A stretch of DNA of 64,000 nucleotides, taken from NCBI GenBank assembly GCA_025360125.1, contig JANYCU010000035.1, forward strand, positions 62,001 to 126,000. Direction: 5' to 3'. A model generated the notes under the pieces. The model was not told the DNA's origin, did not search any database, and was given only the letters and a program-made list of their open reading frames with translations. Position numbers and translations under genes: made by a program. Of this stretch, positions 9,407 through 18,224 are shown in pieces. Position 1 is the first letter of the stretch, and each line of letters begins with the position of its first letter. This DNA comes from Armatimonadota bacterium (lineage in GTDB: Bacteria > Armatimonadota > Fimbriimonadia > Fimbriimonadales > Fimbriimonadaceae).

Positions 9407-10618
9407 ATGAACATCATCATGGTCTGCGAATCGGCATTGGTATCGGGTGGAGCCGAAAAGGTTGCTATTCAAGAGGCAATCGAACTCACCAGACGCGGCC
9501 ACCAAGTAGGGTTTATTGCCGCCAACGACTTGGCCGATCCTGGATTGGAATCGGCTGGGGTTTCCTGTTTACTTTTGGATACTCGAAGCTTTTTTGAAGA
9601 AACAAACCGGAAGGCGAAGTTCCAGAAGCTCATGGCAAACCCGGCGATAGGGGCCAAGGTTCAGCAATTTCTTTCCAAATATGAACCCAAAGTAACAGTT
9701 GTTCACCTACATACGTTTCGTTTAAAATTATCCGGCATAGTTGCACATATCGCTCAACAAATGGGATTCCGAACCGTCCTTCACGGACACGATTATTCGA
9801 CGATTTGCCCAACTTCGTTATTGTTCGACCATCGAACCGGAACCAATTGTGACCGTCGCCCAATGTCGCAATCTTGTTTAACATGCGAGTGTCAAAATCA
9901 GGCGTGGAAATACAAACTTCCAAAATTGACGAGTTTCTTTTGGAACCAAACGGTCTGGCGGATCAATCAAAAATCGGGCGGTATTATTCACATTTCCGAA
10001 CTTGAGCGAGCAACCACCGAGCGAGCACTTGCTCGACCGATCCCGGGCTTTTCGGTACCGCCGATTTCGGGCTTTCACCGAGTGAGCCGAATCGAGGCCG
10101 AAAAGAACCAGAATCTGCTTTTCGTTGGCAGGCTTACCCACGAAAAAGGCGTACTGCCATTTCTTGAGGTGTGTTCTCGGCTCAATGTCCCTGCGGTAGT
10201 ACTTGGCGATGGTCCGCTTAAGGAGTCTCTTCAGACCCAGTTTCCGAATGCCCGATTTGCGGGCTGGCTCGATGCGGATGCGATCCTTGCTGAGCTCAAT
10301 CAATCACGGGCTCTCATCGTTCCGTCGCTGTGGCGCGAAACCCTTTGCCTCAGTGTTATTGACGCCATGCACGTAGGCGTTCCCTGTGTCGTAAGCGAGA
10401 CAGTTGGTGCGAAAGATTATATTGAGTCTGGAGTCAGTGGAATTGTTTACCCACCAGATGATCTCGACGAGGCGATTGGCTTCCTCTCAGACGATTTAAA
10501 GGTCGCGAAAATGAGCGAGGGAGCATTTGCTCGGTTTGTTACCGCGCCGATGACGGTTCAGCATCACGTTGACCAATTGATCGCGGTCTACCAATCTGTC
10601 CTGGAGGCAAAGCCATGA
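9407..10618 (+). CDS. GT4-family glycosyltransferase
   Basis: A paralogue of the enzymes at 5667 and 10615, 403 residues. The N-terminal VSGGAEKVAIQEAIEL matches them, as does the cysteine-bearing segment (HDYSTICPTSLLFD, then C-x-x-RPMS-x-x-C). In the C-lobe are FVGRLTHEKG, GDGPLKESL and the donor site SLWRETLCLSVIDAM. It leads a three-gene run with 4-base ATGA overlaps (10615-10618 and 11850-11853). It probably builds the polysaccharide repeat unit at the cytoplasmic face of the membrane. Confidence 0.88.
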   Translation: MNIIMVCESALVSGGAEKVAIQEAIELTRRGHQVGFIAANDLADPGLESAGVSCLLLDTRSFFEETNRKAKFQKLMANPAIGAKVQQFLSKYEPKVTVVHLHTFRLKLSGIVAHIAQQMGFRTVLHGHDYSTICPTSLLFDHRTGTNCDRRPMSQSCLTCECQNQAWKYKLPKLTSFFWNQTVWRINQKSGGIIHISELERATTERALARPIPGFSVPPISGFHRVSRIEAEKNQNLLFVGRLTHEKGVLPFLEVCSRLNVPAVVLGDGPLKESLQTQFPNARFAGWLDADAILAELNQSRALIVPSLWRETLCLSVIDAMHVGVPCVVSETVGAKDYIESGVSGIVYPPDDLDEAIGFLSDDLKVAKMSEGAFARFVTAPMTVQHHVDQLIAVYQSVLEAKP

Positions 10619-11853
10619 CCCCGGGTCGCGTCATAATCGCGGTTGAAGGCGGAGCTCCCACTGGCGGGGCCGAGCGAATCGCTTTCGACACAGTTCGAAT
10701 TCTTTCTCAACAGGGCGTGCCGACTACCATTCTTTCGTCGGCCAAAGCCGTCGATTCCGCATTTGCGAACCTTCCGGGGGTTGATACTATTTGTCTGAAC
10801 CTACCCCTTCACTTCGAGCGGTTCTTTGCCGCGGGTAAGGCGGGAATGGTGTTAAACCTGCTCGAAGACCGCACCATGCGACCGATGTTCGAGCAGATTT
10901 TACGTACTCTCGATTCCCCGCAAACGATTCTTCATGCTCACGGCTTCCACAATTTCTTCACCCAAGCTTGCCTTCACGTTGCGACCGACTTAAAGCTGAA
11001 GACCGTCGTGACGTGTCATGACTTTGGGCTTACGTGCCCAAACGCAACCCTGTTCAATTACCAAACGTCAACAATTTGTGAGCTGAAGCCGCTTAGTGGC
11101 GAATGTAGAAAGTCGGCCTGCATGGGCGCGGACGCCATGCGTCTCAAGCAGCTCCGTTTTGCTCGGTCATGGGCAAGCACCAAGCTCCATCGGGTTCCTC
11201 AGAGACTGAATAAGATCTTGGCGGTTTCCGACTTTGAAAGGGAGATTTTGCAGCGACAGGTTCCCGCTGGTGTCAAAGTTGAGAGCCTATTTAACCCAGT
11301 TGATCCCGCTTCTATGGTCCGCCAAAACCCTTCCCAATCCCAGACCTATCTGTGGATCGGACGCATGACGCAGGAAAAGGATGGCGTAACTCCCGCCACC
11401 GTTTGCCGTGACATGGACCTGCCGCTGACGTTTGTAGGTGAAGGTCCACTTCAGGGCGAAATCCAGCAAGCTAACCCCGACGCGACTTTTCTTGGTTGGC
11501 TCTCGCCAAGTGCGGTCAAAGAGCAACAGTGCAAAGCAAGAGCCCTACTGATGACGTCGAAGTGGCATGAAACTGCGTCGCTTGTTGTTCTCGAGAGCTT
11601 AGCCGCCGGAATCCCGTGCGTGGTACCAACCACCTCAGCGGCGACTAACTGGATTGAGGACGGCGTCAACGGATTGACCTTCGAAGCCGGGAATGCATCT
11701 TCATTGGCTTCTGCCCTCGCTAAACTCAAGGATGACGCGACCGTTGAGACGATGAGCAAACGGGCATTCGAGATGTATTGGCAGGCTCCATTTACCGTAG
11801 AGCGATATCAGAACGACCTCATGCGCCACTACGAGGGGGCCCTGAACCAATGA
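10615..11853 (+). CDS. GT4-family glycosyltransferase
   Basis: Third member of the paralogous set, 412 residues. The N-lobe contains PTGGAERIAFDTVRIL and HDFGLTCPNATLFN followed by spaced cysteines. The C-lobe has WIGRMTQEKDG, GEGPLQGEI and SKWHETASLVVLESLAAG. It is coupled to both neighbours by ATGA overlaps. Sequence relatedness to 5667-6887 and 9407-10618 suggests local duplication followed by change of acceptor specificity. Confidence 0.88.
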   Translation: MTPGRVIIAVEGGAPTGGAERIAFDTVRILSQQGVPTTILSSAKAVDSAFANLPGVDTICLNLPLHFERFFAAGKAGMVLNLLEDRTMRPMFEQILRTLDSPQTILHAHGFHNFFTQACLHVATDLKLKTVVTCHDFGLTCPNATLFNYQTSTICELKPLSGECRKSACMGADAMRLKQLRFARSWASTKLHRVPQRLNKILAVSDFEREILQRQVPAGVKVESLFNPVDPASMVRQNPSQSQTYLWIGRMTQEKDGVTPATVCRDMDLPLTFVGEGPLQGEIQQANPDATFLGWLSPSAVKEQQCKARALLMTSKWHETASLVVLESLAAGIPCVVPTTSAATNWIEDGVNGLTFEAGNASSLASALAKLKDDATVETMSKRAFEMYWQAPFTVERYQNDLMRHYEGALNQ

Positions 11854-12959
11854 GAATCGGGCTTCAAGCCACCAACATCTTTTTTGAAGGTCCAAAGCAC
11901 GCGGGAGTATCTCGGACTTCGCTCCGGCTTCTCAACTCCATCTTGCTGCACACGGAACACCAGTACGTCATCTTTGTCCGCCACGATTCCCCAGTTCCCG
12001 ATCACTGGCTCGCATTGGACCATGTTACGGTTGTCCGCGCATGGTCGAGAACCCGGTCTTGGCACTGGTTGGGGCGGGACTTAGAGCCGATCAAACACAA
12101 ACTCGACGCGTGGTTTTCGGTCAGCGGATTTGTTCCTCGAACTCCGGGGCTGGTCAAAGGCAGCCTTGTCCACGACATTTTCTGGCGGAAATACCCGCAA
12201 ACTTACACTGCGGAGGACATCGACATTCATGAGAAAATGGCCAAGAACATTGCCAGATATTCGACCTTCATCGCCTGCAATAGCGAATCTACCGCTCACG
12301 ATTTTGGCCAGACATTTAATATCCCTCCTGACCGATTTGTCCCCCTCCGCTTCGGCGTCGGGCAGGACATCGACGGAGTAACTGGTGACCTTCCGCGTCC
12401 GGATTGCCTGCCGACGAGCAACGAGTATCTCTTCTCGATTAGCACGCTTGAGCCACGCAAGAACTTGCCGATGCTTTTCGAGGCGTTCGCCAAGATTCAA
12501 GAATCCTATCCCCATTTGGACATTGTCATTGCGGGAGCGAAAGGCTGGAAAACCGACGGCATCACTGATCGGATCGAGGATTTGGGCTTAACTGGACGAG
12601 TTCATTTCCTCGGATTTGTGCCCGACGCGGAAGTCGCAGCCCTGTTCCAACATTGCCGAGTAGCGGTGACCGCCAGCTTCGAAGAAGGATTTGGAGTACC
12701 GGTTCTCGAAGCGATGACCTTTGGGGCAATCGTTGCCGCGAGCAATTCACCCGCGATCAAAGAAGTTGGGGGTGACGTTCCGTTTTACTTCGATCCATCC
12801 AACTCGGATTCGATTGCCGCTGGGCTTACCGATGCACTGTCCATCCCCGATCGGGAATCGCGAATCGCAGCGGGCAAAGACCGTTCAAAGCTCTTTTCGT
12901 GGGCAGATTCAGCCCGGGCTTTACTGCAGGGAATTGAGTCGCTGGTGCGAAACAAGTAA
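11850..12959 (+). CDS. GT4-family glycosyltransferase
   Basis: A 369-residue GT-B enzyme beginning MRIGLQATNIFFEG; ATG 11850 overlaps the preceding stop, so longer upstream frames are not used. It carries SISTLEPRKNLPML, IAGAKGWK, FLGFVPDAE and SFEEGFGVPVLEAM, the same class as the enzyme at 8082-9218. It ends 1 base before the stop of the convergent flippase gene, so there is no room for a separate terminator. The sugar specificity is unknown. Confidence 0.88.
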   Translation: MRIGLQATNIFFEGPKHAGVSRTSLRLLNSILLHTEHQYVIFVRHDSPVPDHWLALDHVTVVRAWSRTRSWHWLGRDLEPIKHKLDAWFSVSGFVPRTPGLVKGSLVHDIFWRKYPQTYTAEDIDIHEKMAKNIARYSTFIACNSESTAHDFGQTFNIPPDRFVPLRFGVGQDIDGVTGDLPRPDCLPTSNEYLFSISTLEPRKNLPMLFEAFAKIQESYPHLDIVIAGAKGWKTDGITDRIEDLGLTGRVHFLGFVPDAEVAALFQHCRVAVTASFEEGFGVPVLEAMTFGAIVAASNSPAIKEVGGDVPFYFDPSNSDSIAAGLTDALSIPDRESRIAAGKDRSKLFSWADSARALLQGIESLVRNK

Positions 12960-12960
12960 G

Positions 12961-14493
12961 TTAGCCAGACAAGCCATATAGGCGAGCGACGGGTCCAACT
13001 CGGCGTATCATCGCCTCCAATCCGCTCGGCAACTCGACTAAGCCAAGTCGCCGATAAAGAGCCCCAATCAGAATGCAAAGAGCTGGAATCAGCAAAACGG
13101 CTCCGTAACTCCACCGACCAGGCGTGGTTTGGGCCAAAATAAGCATCGTGATGAATCCGAACATCGCACCAAGACCAACGATTTTTAGTGTCAGCATCAA
13201 CATCTCCCGCACCGAAATTTCGGGAACTCCGTACTTCGAGCAGTAGTAATGAATGGGGACAATTTGCGCAACGTCAATAAAACAGTTCATCGACGCGGGA
13301 CCAATCAGACCGTAACGGCGTGCCAAGTATCCAGTCATTGAAAGGGTGATGACTGAATTCCACATCGAGAAAGGCAGCATCATTTGCGGTTTGCCTTGGG
13401 CAAAAAAGACCCGCGTGATGGTGGAGTGGTGCAGTTCTAAGCCATTATAGATTCCCATCAGGAACACGAGTAAACCAAAATGCTCGAATTGTCTATTGAG
13501 CCACGCTCTTTGAATCACATCGCCAAATCCGCTGACGAACATGATTCCAACCGCCGCTACAAAGCCGATGAATTTGAAATTTCGACGGAAAATTTCTGCC
13601 AGCTTGTGTGGCTCATTGGCCGAAACGTGGGTCATTTCCGGCGTTACTGACTCGGCAATCTTCCCAAATGCTTCTAGCAAAATCTGCGGGATTCGGCACG
13701 CCAGCGAGTAAATACCCGACATCTCTCGCCCCAAAACATTGAAAACGATCACCTTGTCGGCAGTACCCGCGATTCGGGTCGACAGCCCAGCAATATAGCT
13801 CTTCATCCCCATTCGGATGATCTCTCGGTTGCACTCCCGGTCGAACTTGGGCAGGATCGGGAAACCCGTCTCTCTGGTCCGAATGAACCAGATTTTAACA
13901 ATGAACTGAAGCAAAGAATCGATTAGTGTCCCGAGCAAAATCGCAACCGGAGATCGCAGAACAAAAACAAGGACAATCGTTATGCCAATTGCGATTACTG
14001 GAATCACCGACGTTAATGCTGCCACTTTTGCAAACTGTTCGCGGGCGTTAAAAGGTGCATTGTAAGCTGAGCCATATACGTCGAAGAAGAACTGAGTTCC
14101 CGCGAGGAAGCAAAGCAGGCCCAGCTGGGGATAGTTATGGAGCTCTGGCGAACTGCCCAAATAAACGGGACCAAAATAGAGTCCGATCGCGCCGAGCGCT
14201 CCAATCACGAGGTGCAAAAATAGTCCAGAGCGAAAGACGTTCCAAGCCTTTTCTTCGTCGACCCGAAAGGTCTTAGAGAGAATCTGAATAAGGCCTTGGG
14301 GGATATCGAGGTCGACAAACTGCCATAACACGCGGACAGTGGCAAAATAGCCTGCCACGGCATAGTTTTCGATGCCGAGAACTCGGACCGCAGCGGCCAC
14401 GCTGATGATTTGGAGAAAAATAATGACAAAGCGCAGCCCAACGAGCCAAAGAACCCCGGTTGAGCGACTGCTTGTTTCAGACATGGACGCCAA
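12961..14493 (-). CDS. Wzx-like polysaccharide flippase (MOP/MATE fold)
   Basis: A 510-residue polytopic protein with about 12-14 hydrophobic helices, starting LRFVIIFLQIISVAAAVRVLGIENYAVAGYFATVRVL; this N-terminal pattern is typical of polysaccharide-biosynthesis flippases. It would move undecaprenyl-linked repeat units to the outer face of the inner membrane. It overlaps the upstream Wzy-like gene by 17 bases and follows the Wzc-like gene, so 18021-12961 behaves as one assembly and export operon. The family is recognisable by topology and context more than by a catalytic motif. Confidence 0.82.
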   Translation of the reverse strand: MASMSETSSRSTGVLWLVGLRFVIIFLQIISVAAAVRVLGIENYAVAGYFATVRVLWQFVDLDIPQGLIQILSKTFRVDEEKAWNVFRSGLFLHLVIGALGAIGLYFGPVYLGSSPELHNYPQLGLLCFLAGTQFFFDVYGSAYNAPFNAREQFAKVAALTSVIPVIAIGITIVLVFVLRSPVAILLGTLIDSLLQFIVKIWFIRTRETGFPILPKFDRECNREIIRMGMKSYIAGLSTRIAGTADKVIVFNVLGREMSGIYSLACRIPQILLEAFGKIAESVTPEMTHVSANEPHKLAEIFRRNFKFIGFVAAVGIMFVSGFGDVIQRAWLNRQFEHFGLLVFLMGIYNGLELHHSTITRVFFAQGKPQMMLPFSMWNSVITLSMTGYLARRYGLIGPASMNCFIDVAQIVPIHYYCSKYGVPEISVREMLMLTLKIVGLGAMFGFITMLILAQTTPGRWSYGAVLLIPALCILIGALYRRLGLVELPSGLEAMIRRVGPVARLYGLSG

Positions 14494-15907
14494 GCAACCG
14501 AAGGGGTCGCCTCAAAACCTTACGAATGGCGATGATGATGTCGCTCACCTTGCTCGAATCCAATTCTTCACGCCAAGTTGCCGCTCCGAGCCCCAAGATC
14601 AACGCGTAGTAGAACCCAACCGGAGAATAGATCAGGCTGTTTCCCGTCAAACTGAGGGCGAGAATCGAAATGGTTGAAACAATGGCGATAAAGGCCCACT
14701 CGCGGGCGGCCAAGGAGTCTCTCGCGGCTCGAATGACACATCCCCCAACAATGGTCATAAAGGTGATGCCGACGATGATGAGGCCCAAATATCCAAAACA
14801 AGCAAACGTGGTGATGTAATAGTTGTCGAGAACGACGGAGGACCACTTGTCAACTTTCATCGAGTTTGTTCCCATCATGAGGTTGGGGTCGGCACCAATT
14901 CCGGTCATTGGCCGCATTCGAATAATTGGTTGAAGCTGCTTCCATGCTTCTTGGCGGGCCATAAGCGCAGGGTCATTGGCTGCTGGACGCAGGCCGTATT
15001 CGAATTTCTTAGGAAACAGGATCAGCGGAACCGAAAGACTCGCCAAGATAACCACGGTGAATACCATGCCCAGGTTCTTGTTTCGCCGAAACTGAAAGTA
15101 AATAATCGGAGAAAGCCCAACCACCAGCCCGGCGTAATACATTGAGCGGTATTGGGCGCACAGAATAACCGTTGCAAAGCCGAGAACGCCGACCCATTCC
15201 TGCCACTTTAGGTTTCGATTGATGATCGGAGCACCACATAGAATCATTCCCGCAAATCCCTCAAAGCCAAGCTGAGAAGGATAGTCGGTGGTCCCAACTG
15301 GCCTGAAGATCGACATTTCTAAGTTCGTTGTAAAGGTGTGGAGAGCCCACCCAACCCCTAAGAGCTGCATCATTCCGATAAGGCCCGAAAAGCCGAAGAA
15401 AATGAGAATTGTCGTCTTAATCCACTTGCGAATTTCGGGGCCGCAATAGACGGCTTGCATGACCGCCAGCCCAACCATCAGATAGTTGACCAAGTGCGAA
15501 GTTTGCCACCCCATTGTCAAGAGGAGAGTTCGCCCAATATCCTTATTGATCAAAATGCCATCGAAAATGGCATATGCATAAAAAATGAGGACAAAGACAG
15601 CCGCAAACGGCACACGAACTGGAATCTTAAACAGCGCAATGCCCGTTAACAACTGCAAAAAGCAGGAAGCCGGAACCATGTATTCCAACATCCAACCAAA
15701 TCCGGCCACGGCTTGGTTGAATTTCAGAATCGTGATGAACATGCAGATAAGCGCATTCAAATAGGCCCAAATCATAAATGCCCGACGAAAGCCAAACATC
15801 TTTCGATCAGGATCTTTCGCTCGGCGGACCGTATCAAAGACAAAGTTTGGCGCCGCAGCATCCGGAAGGGCTGCGGGAAGCGCCAACTTTTGGGTCCTGG
15901 TTTGCAT
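14477..15907 (-). CDS. O-antigen ligase/polymerase-like (Wzy) membrane protein
   Basis: A 476-residue protein with many transmembrane helices and a larger extracytoplasmic loop in the second half (about residues 275-340, containing RQEAWKQLQPIIRMRPMTGIGADPN). That loop pattern is seen in the Wzy_C O-antigen ligase/polymerase family. It lies between Wzc-like and Wzx-like genes, which supports polymerisation of flipped repeat units. The start ATG 15907 is 2 bases from the stop of the upstream gene. Whether it polymerises or ligates cannot be decided from sequence. Confidence 0.8.
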   Translation of the reverse strand: MQTRTQKLALPAALPDAAAPNFVFDTVRRAKDPDRKMFGFRRAFMIWAYLNALICMFITILKFNQAVAGFGWMLEYMVPASCFLQLLTGIALFKIPVRVPFAAVFVLIFYAYAIFDGILINKDIGRTLLLTMGWQTSHLVNYLMVGLAVMQAVYCGPEIRKWIKTTILIFFGFSGLIGMMQLLGVGWALHTFTTNLEMSIFRPVGTTDYPSQLGFEGFAGMILCGAPIINRNLKWQEWVGVLGFATVILCAQYRSMYYAGLVVGLSPIIYFQFRRNKNLGMVFTVVILASLSVPLILFPKKFEYGLRPAANDPALMARQEAWKQLQPIIRMRPMTGIGADPNLMMGTNSMKVDKWSSVVLDNYYITTFACFGYLGLIIVGITFMTIVGGCVIRAARDSLAAREWAFIAIVSTISILALSLTGNSLIYSPVGFYYALILGLGAATWREELDSSKVSDIIIAIRKVLRRPLRLLGVHV

Positions 15908-15909
15908 AC

Positions 15910-18021
15910 TTATCTTCTAGCTACACTGGCTCCAGTACGGGTACCAAACGGCTCTTCGGTCGGAGATCCATTGGTTAAAACAATGCTCATGTCTTTCGCG
16001 CCAGACTTGTGGAGAATCTCCTGGGCAACGGGGATTGCTCGGTAGCTCGTGGTCTTGGCACTGATGACCATACACACTTCATCGACATACTGCGCAAGCC
16101 GCGAAGCATCGGCAAATACATCGACTGGCGGACAGTTGATGACGACCATGTCAGCTTTGCCTCGAAGATCCTCGATGAGTCCACTCATGTGCGATGAGTT
16201 AAAGTCTGATAGGCCAGAGGCTGATGCCGCGCCAGCCGGAAGGATCATCAAATTCTCGTGCTCGGTAGCGACAAACAGGTCCGTAGATTCGCCGGGCAGA
16301 ATCGTTCGGCCCAAAATTTCGGCAACACCGCTTCGGCCTTCAACACCAAAGAGTTCGCTAAGACGTGGAAGTCGCAAGTCGCAGTCAACCAGGGACACTC
16401 GTGATCCGGTCTTCGCCATTGCTACTGCAAATTCAGCGGCCGCACCAGTCGAATCAACATCTTCACCGACCGCGGTAAACAAAACGACCCCAGGGCGATT
16501 CTCTTTCGCCATCATTGAGAACGCCATATAGCGGAAGCTTTCAATTGGCTTAAAGTCGGAATTTCGGATTTCCGAATAGTGTCGTCGCGCCAGAGGTTTG
16601 GGCATCATCGGAATCGATGCGGCAACTGGCAACGCAGTCAGTTCGGCTAGTTGCCAACTTGTGTGAACAGGGAGCTTGAACGACTCCATCGCGAAGGAAT
16701 AGGCAAGTCCGATAAGAGAACCGACAATCGCCGCGAGGATAACGTATTTCTTGGTATCAGGGGCTACTGGGTCGCTGATTCGCTCAGGGTCAGCCAAGTT
16801 TTGTATTTGGCTCGTCTGGCCTTCACTAACGTTCTGAAGTTCCTCAACCCATTTCTGGTTCTTTTGATACTGCTCTTCGTAAACCAATCGGTTTCGCGAA
16901 AGGTCGAAAATTTTCGATTCCATGACCGGATATGTCGCGGCTTCTGTTTCCGCCGCAATAATCTGGGCGTTTATAGGAGCAAGTGTTTCGCGGAGGCTAC
17001 TTACTTTGACTTGAGCTGTAGCGACTCGGCCTTCTAGCTCAGAATAAACTGGATTGGGAACGGTTAGCTGGCCGGACTTGACTGTTTTCCCTTTCTTCTC
17101 TTCCTTTTCAAACTTAATTTTGAGGTCGTTGTATTTTTCAAGAGCGCGTTGGACACTAGGTGCTTCATCTGAGTACCGTTGTCGCTCATTGGCCAAATCG
17201 TTCTCGGCCTGTAACATTAACGTGCGATAAGCGTTGACCTGCGGATCCATGTCGTTATTCGACGACCCTAACATGTAGCGAGGAATCTTCAAGATCGATG
17301 CTTTTGTTGTTGCCAGCTCGGCCCTAGCACCTTCAAGTTCAGATTCGGTCAGCGACCGACGCTCGCGTAAGCGAGCGAGCTTTTCTGTCATCGATACGTT
17401 TCCGGCCTGAACATCGACAATATGGTGATCCAACTTGAGGGTGCGGAATTGATTGTCAATCGAATCAAGCTTTTGCTTGGCTTTCTTCGATTGCGCCGTC
17501 ACCATGTCAAGGGCACCGCGAACGGCTTTTTTCGATCGGTCTTTTCGATAGTTGGCAAACGAAGTTGCAACGTTGTTGGCAATCGAGGCTGCGTCTTTGG
17601 GACCATAAGCTCGAACGCGAATCTTGACCACCCGCATCTGCTCGGGAGCGTACTGGTTGAGCGAAGCTGGGATATCCAAGTCAAACATCGGATACAACTC
17701 TTGGAATGACTTACCGGAGGCGAGGTCTTCACCCGTTGAACTCGTTCCATTCATCTCTTTCGAGGATGCCTTTAATGCATCGTCAAAAATTCTTTGGGAT
17801 CGAATCATTCCCGTATCCGAGTCGAGGTCGTTGACCGTTCCAGAAAGCAAAACCTTTTTCAATTCTTGTGGCATGGTGGGGTCAGATGAAATCTGCGGAC
17901 TGCCTGCCATGACTTCAACGACCGCTTCATAGAGTTTTGGTGATCGCCAGGCGATGAAAAAGCCGAACAACCCTGCGATTATTGCGGCAAATAACGTTCT
18001 TCGAATATGGACTTTTAACAT
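15910..18021 (-). CDS. Wzc-like polysaccharide co-polymerase with degenerate BY-kinase domain
   Basis: This 703-residue protein regulates chain length and export. Residues 1-30 are an N-terminal membrane helix and about 30-150 a Wzz-like domain. Long coiled coils follow at about 160-400, a second helix at 427-447 (AAIVGSLIGLAYSFA), then a cytoplasmic domain from about 490 resembling bacterial tyrosine kinases. The Walker A position reads AVGEDVDST where active kinases have GEGKST, so the lysine is replaced by Asp. Walker A' (LVDCDLRLP) is kept. Walker B is VINCPPV with Asn for Asp. The C-terminus (GTRTGASVARR) lacks the tyrosine cluster. It is probably a scaffold without kinase activity. Confidence 0.88.
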   Translation of the reverse strand: MLKVHIRRTLFAAIIAGLFGFFIAWRSPKLYEAVVEVMAGSPQISSDPTMPQELKKVLLSGTVNDLDSDTGMIRSQRIFDDALKASSKEMNGTSSTGEDLASGKSFQELYPMFDLDIPASLNQYAPEQMRVVKIRVRAYGPKDAASIANNVATSFANYRKDRSKKAVRGALDMVTAQSKKAKQKLDSIDNQFRTLKLDHHIVDVQAGNVSMTEKLARLRERRSLTESELEGARAELATTKASILKIPRYMLGSSNNDMDPQVNAYRTLMLQAENDLANERQRYSDEAPSVQRALEKYNDLKIKFEKEEKKGKTVKSGQLTVPNPVYSELEGRVATAQVKVSSLRETLAPINAQIIAAETEAATYPVMESKIFDLSRNRLVYEEQYQKNQKWVEELQNVSEGQTSQIQNLADPERISDPVAPDTKKYVILAAIVGSLIGLAYSFAMESFKLPVHTSWQLAELTALPVAASIPMMPKPLARRHYSEIRNSDFKPIESFRYMAFSMMAKENRPGVVLFTAVGEDVDSTGAAAEFAVAMAKTGSRVSLVDCDLRLPRLSELFGVEGRSGVAEILGRTILPGESTDLFVATEHENLMILPAGAASASGLSDFNSSHMSGLIEDLRGKADMVVINCPPVDVFADASRLAQYVDEVCMVISAKTTSYRAIPVAQEILHKSGAKDMSIVLTNGSPTEEPFGTRTGASVARR

Positions 18022-18038
18022 TCGCTTTGACTTTCCCT

Positions 18039-18067
18039 ATAATAACAATTGGCAAAATTTGAACCAA
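18039..18067 (-). promoter_or_regulatory. Promoter for the wzc-wzy-wzx operon
   Basis: On the minus strand TTGGTT (18067-18062), a 17-base spacer and TATTAT (18044-18039) precede the ATG at 18021. The leader contains GGGAAAG, a usable ribosome-binding site. This is the best -35/-10 pair I see for the export operon. Confidence 0.5.
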
Positions 18068-18224
18068 TCGCCCAATCTTTGACTAACCTTCTAACATTAT
18101 TGATCATTTCAGGGTTCCAAACCCGCCACGAACCCAGTATTAGTCCTAGCAATTTTACCTGCGAGTTCGTTTGATTCAATTCCTTAACGAATGGTTCCCA
18201 ACAGTTCTGATACGGATTCAAACA

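Noticed and set aside
18015-18221. 68-codon frame upstream of the Wzc-like gene
   Set aside because: It spans the promoter found for the export operon and has no recognisable protein features.
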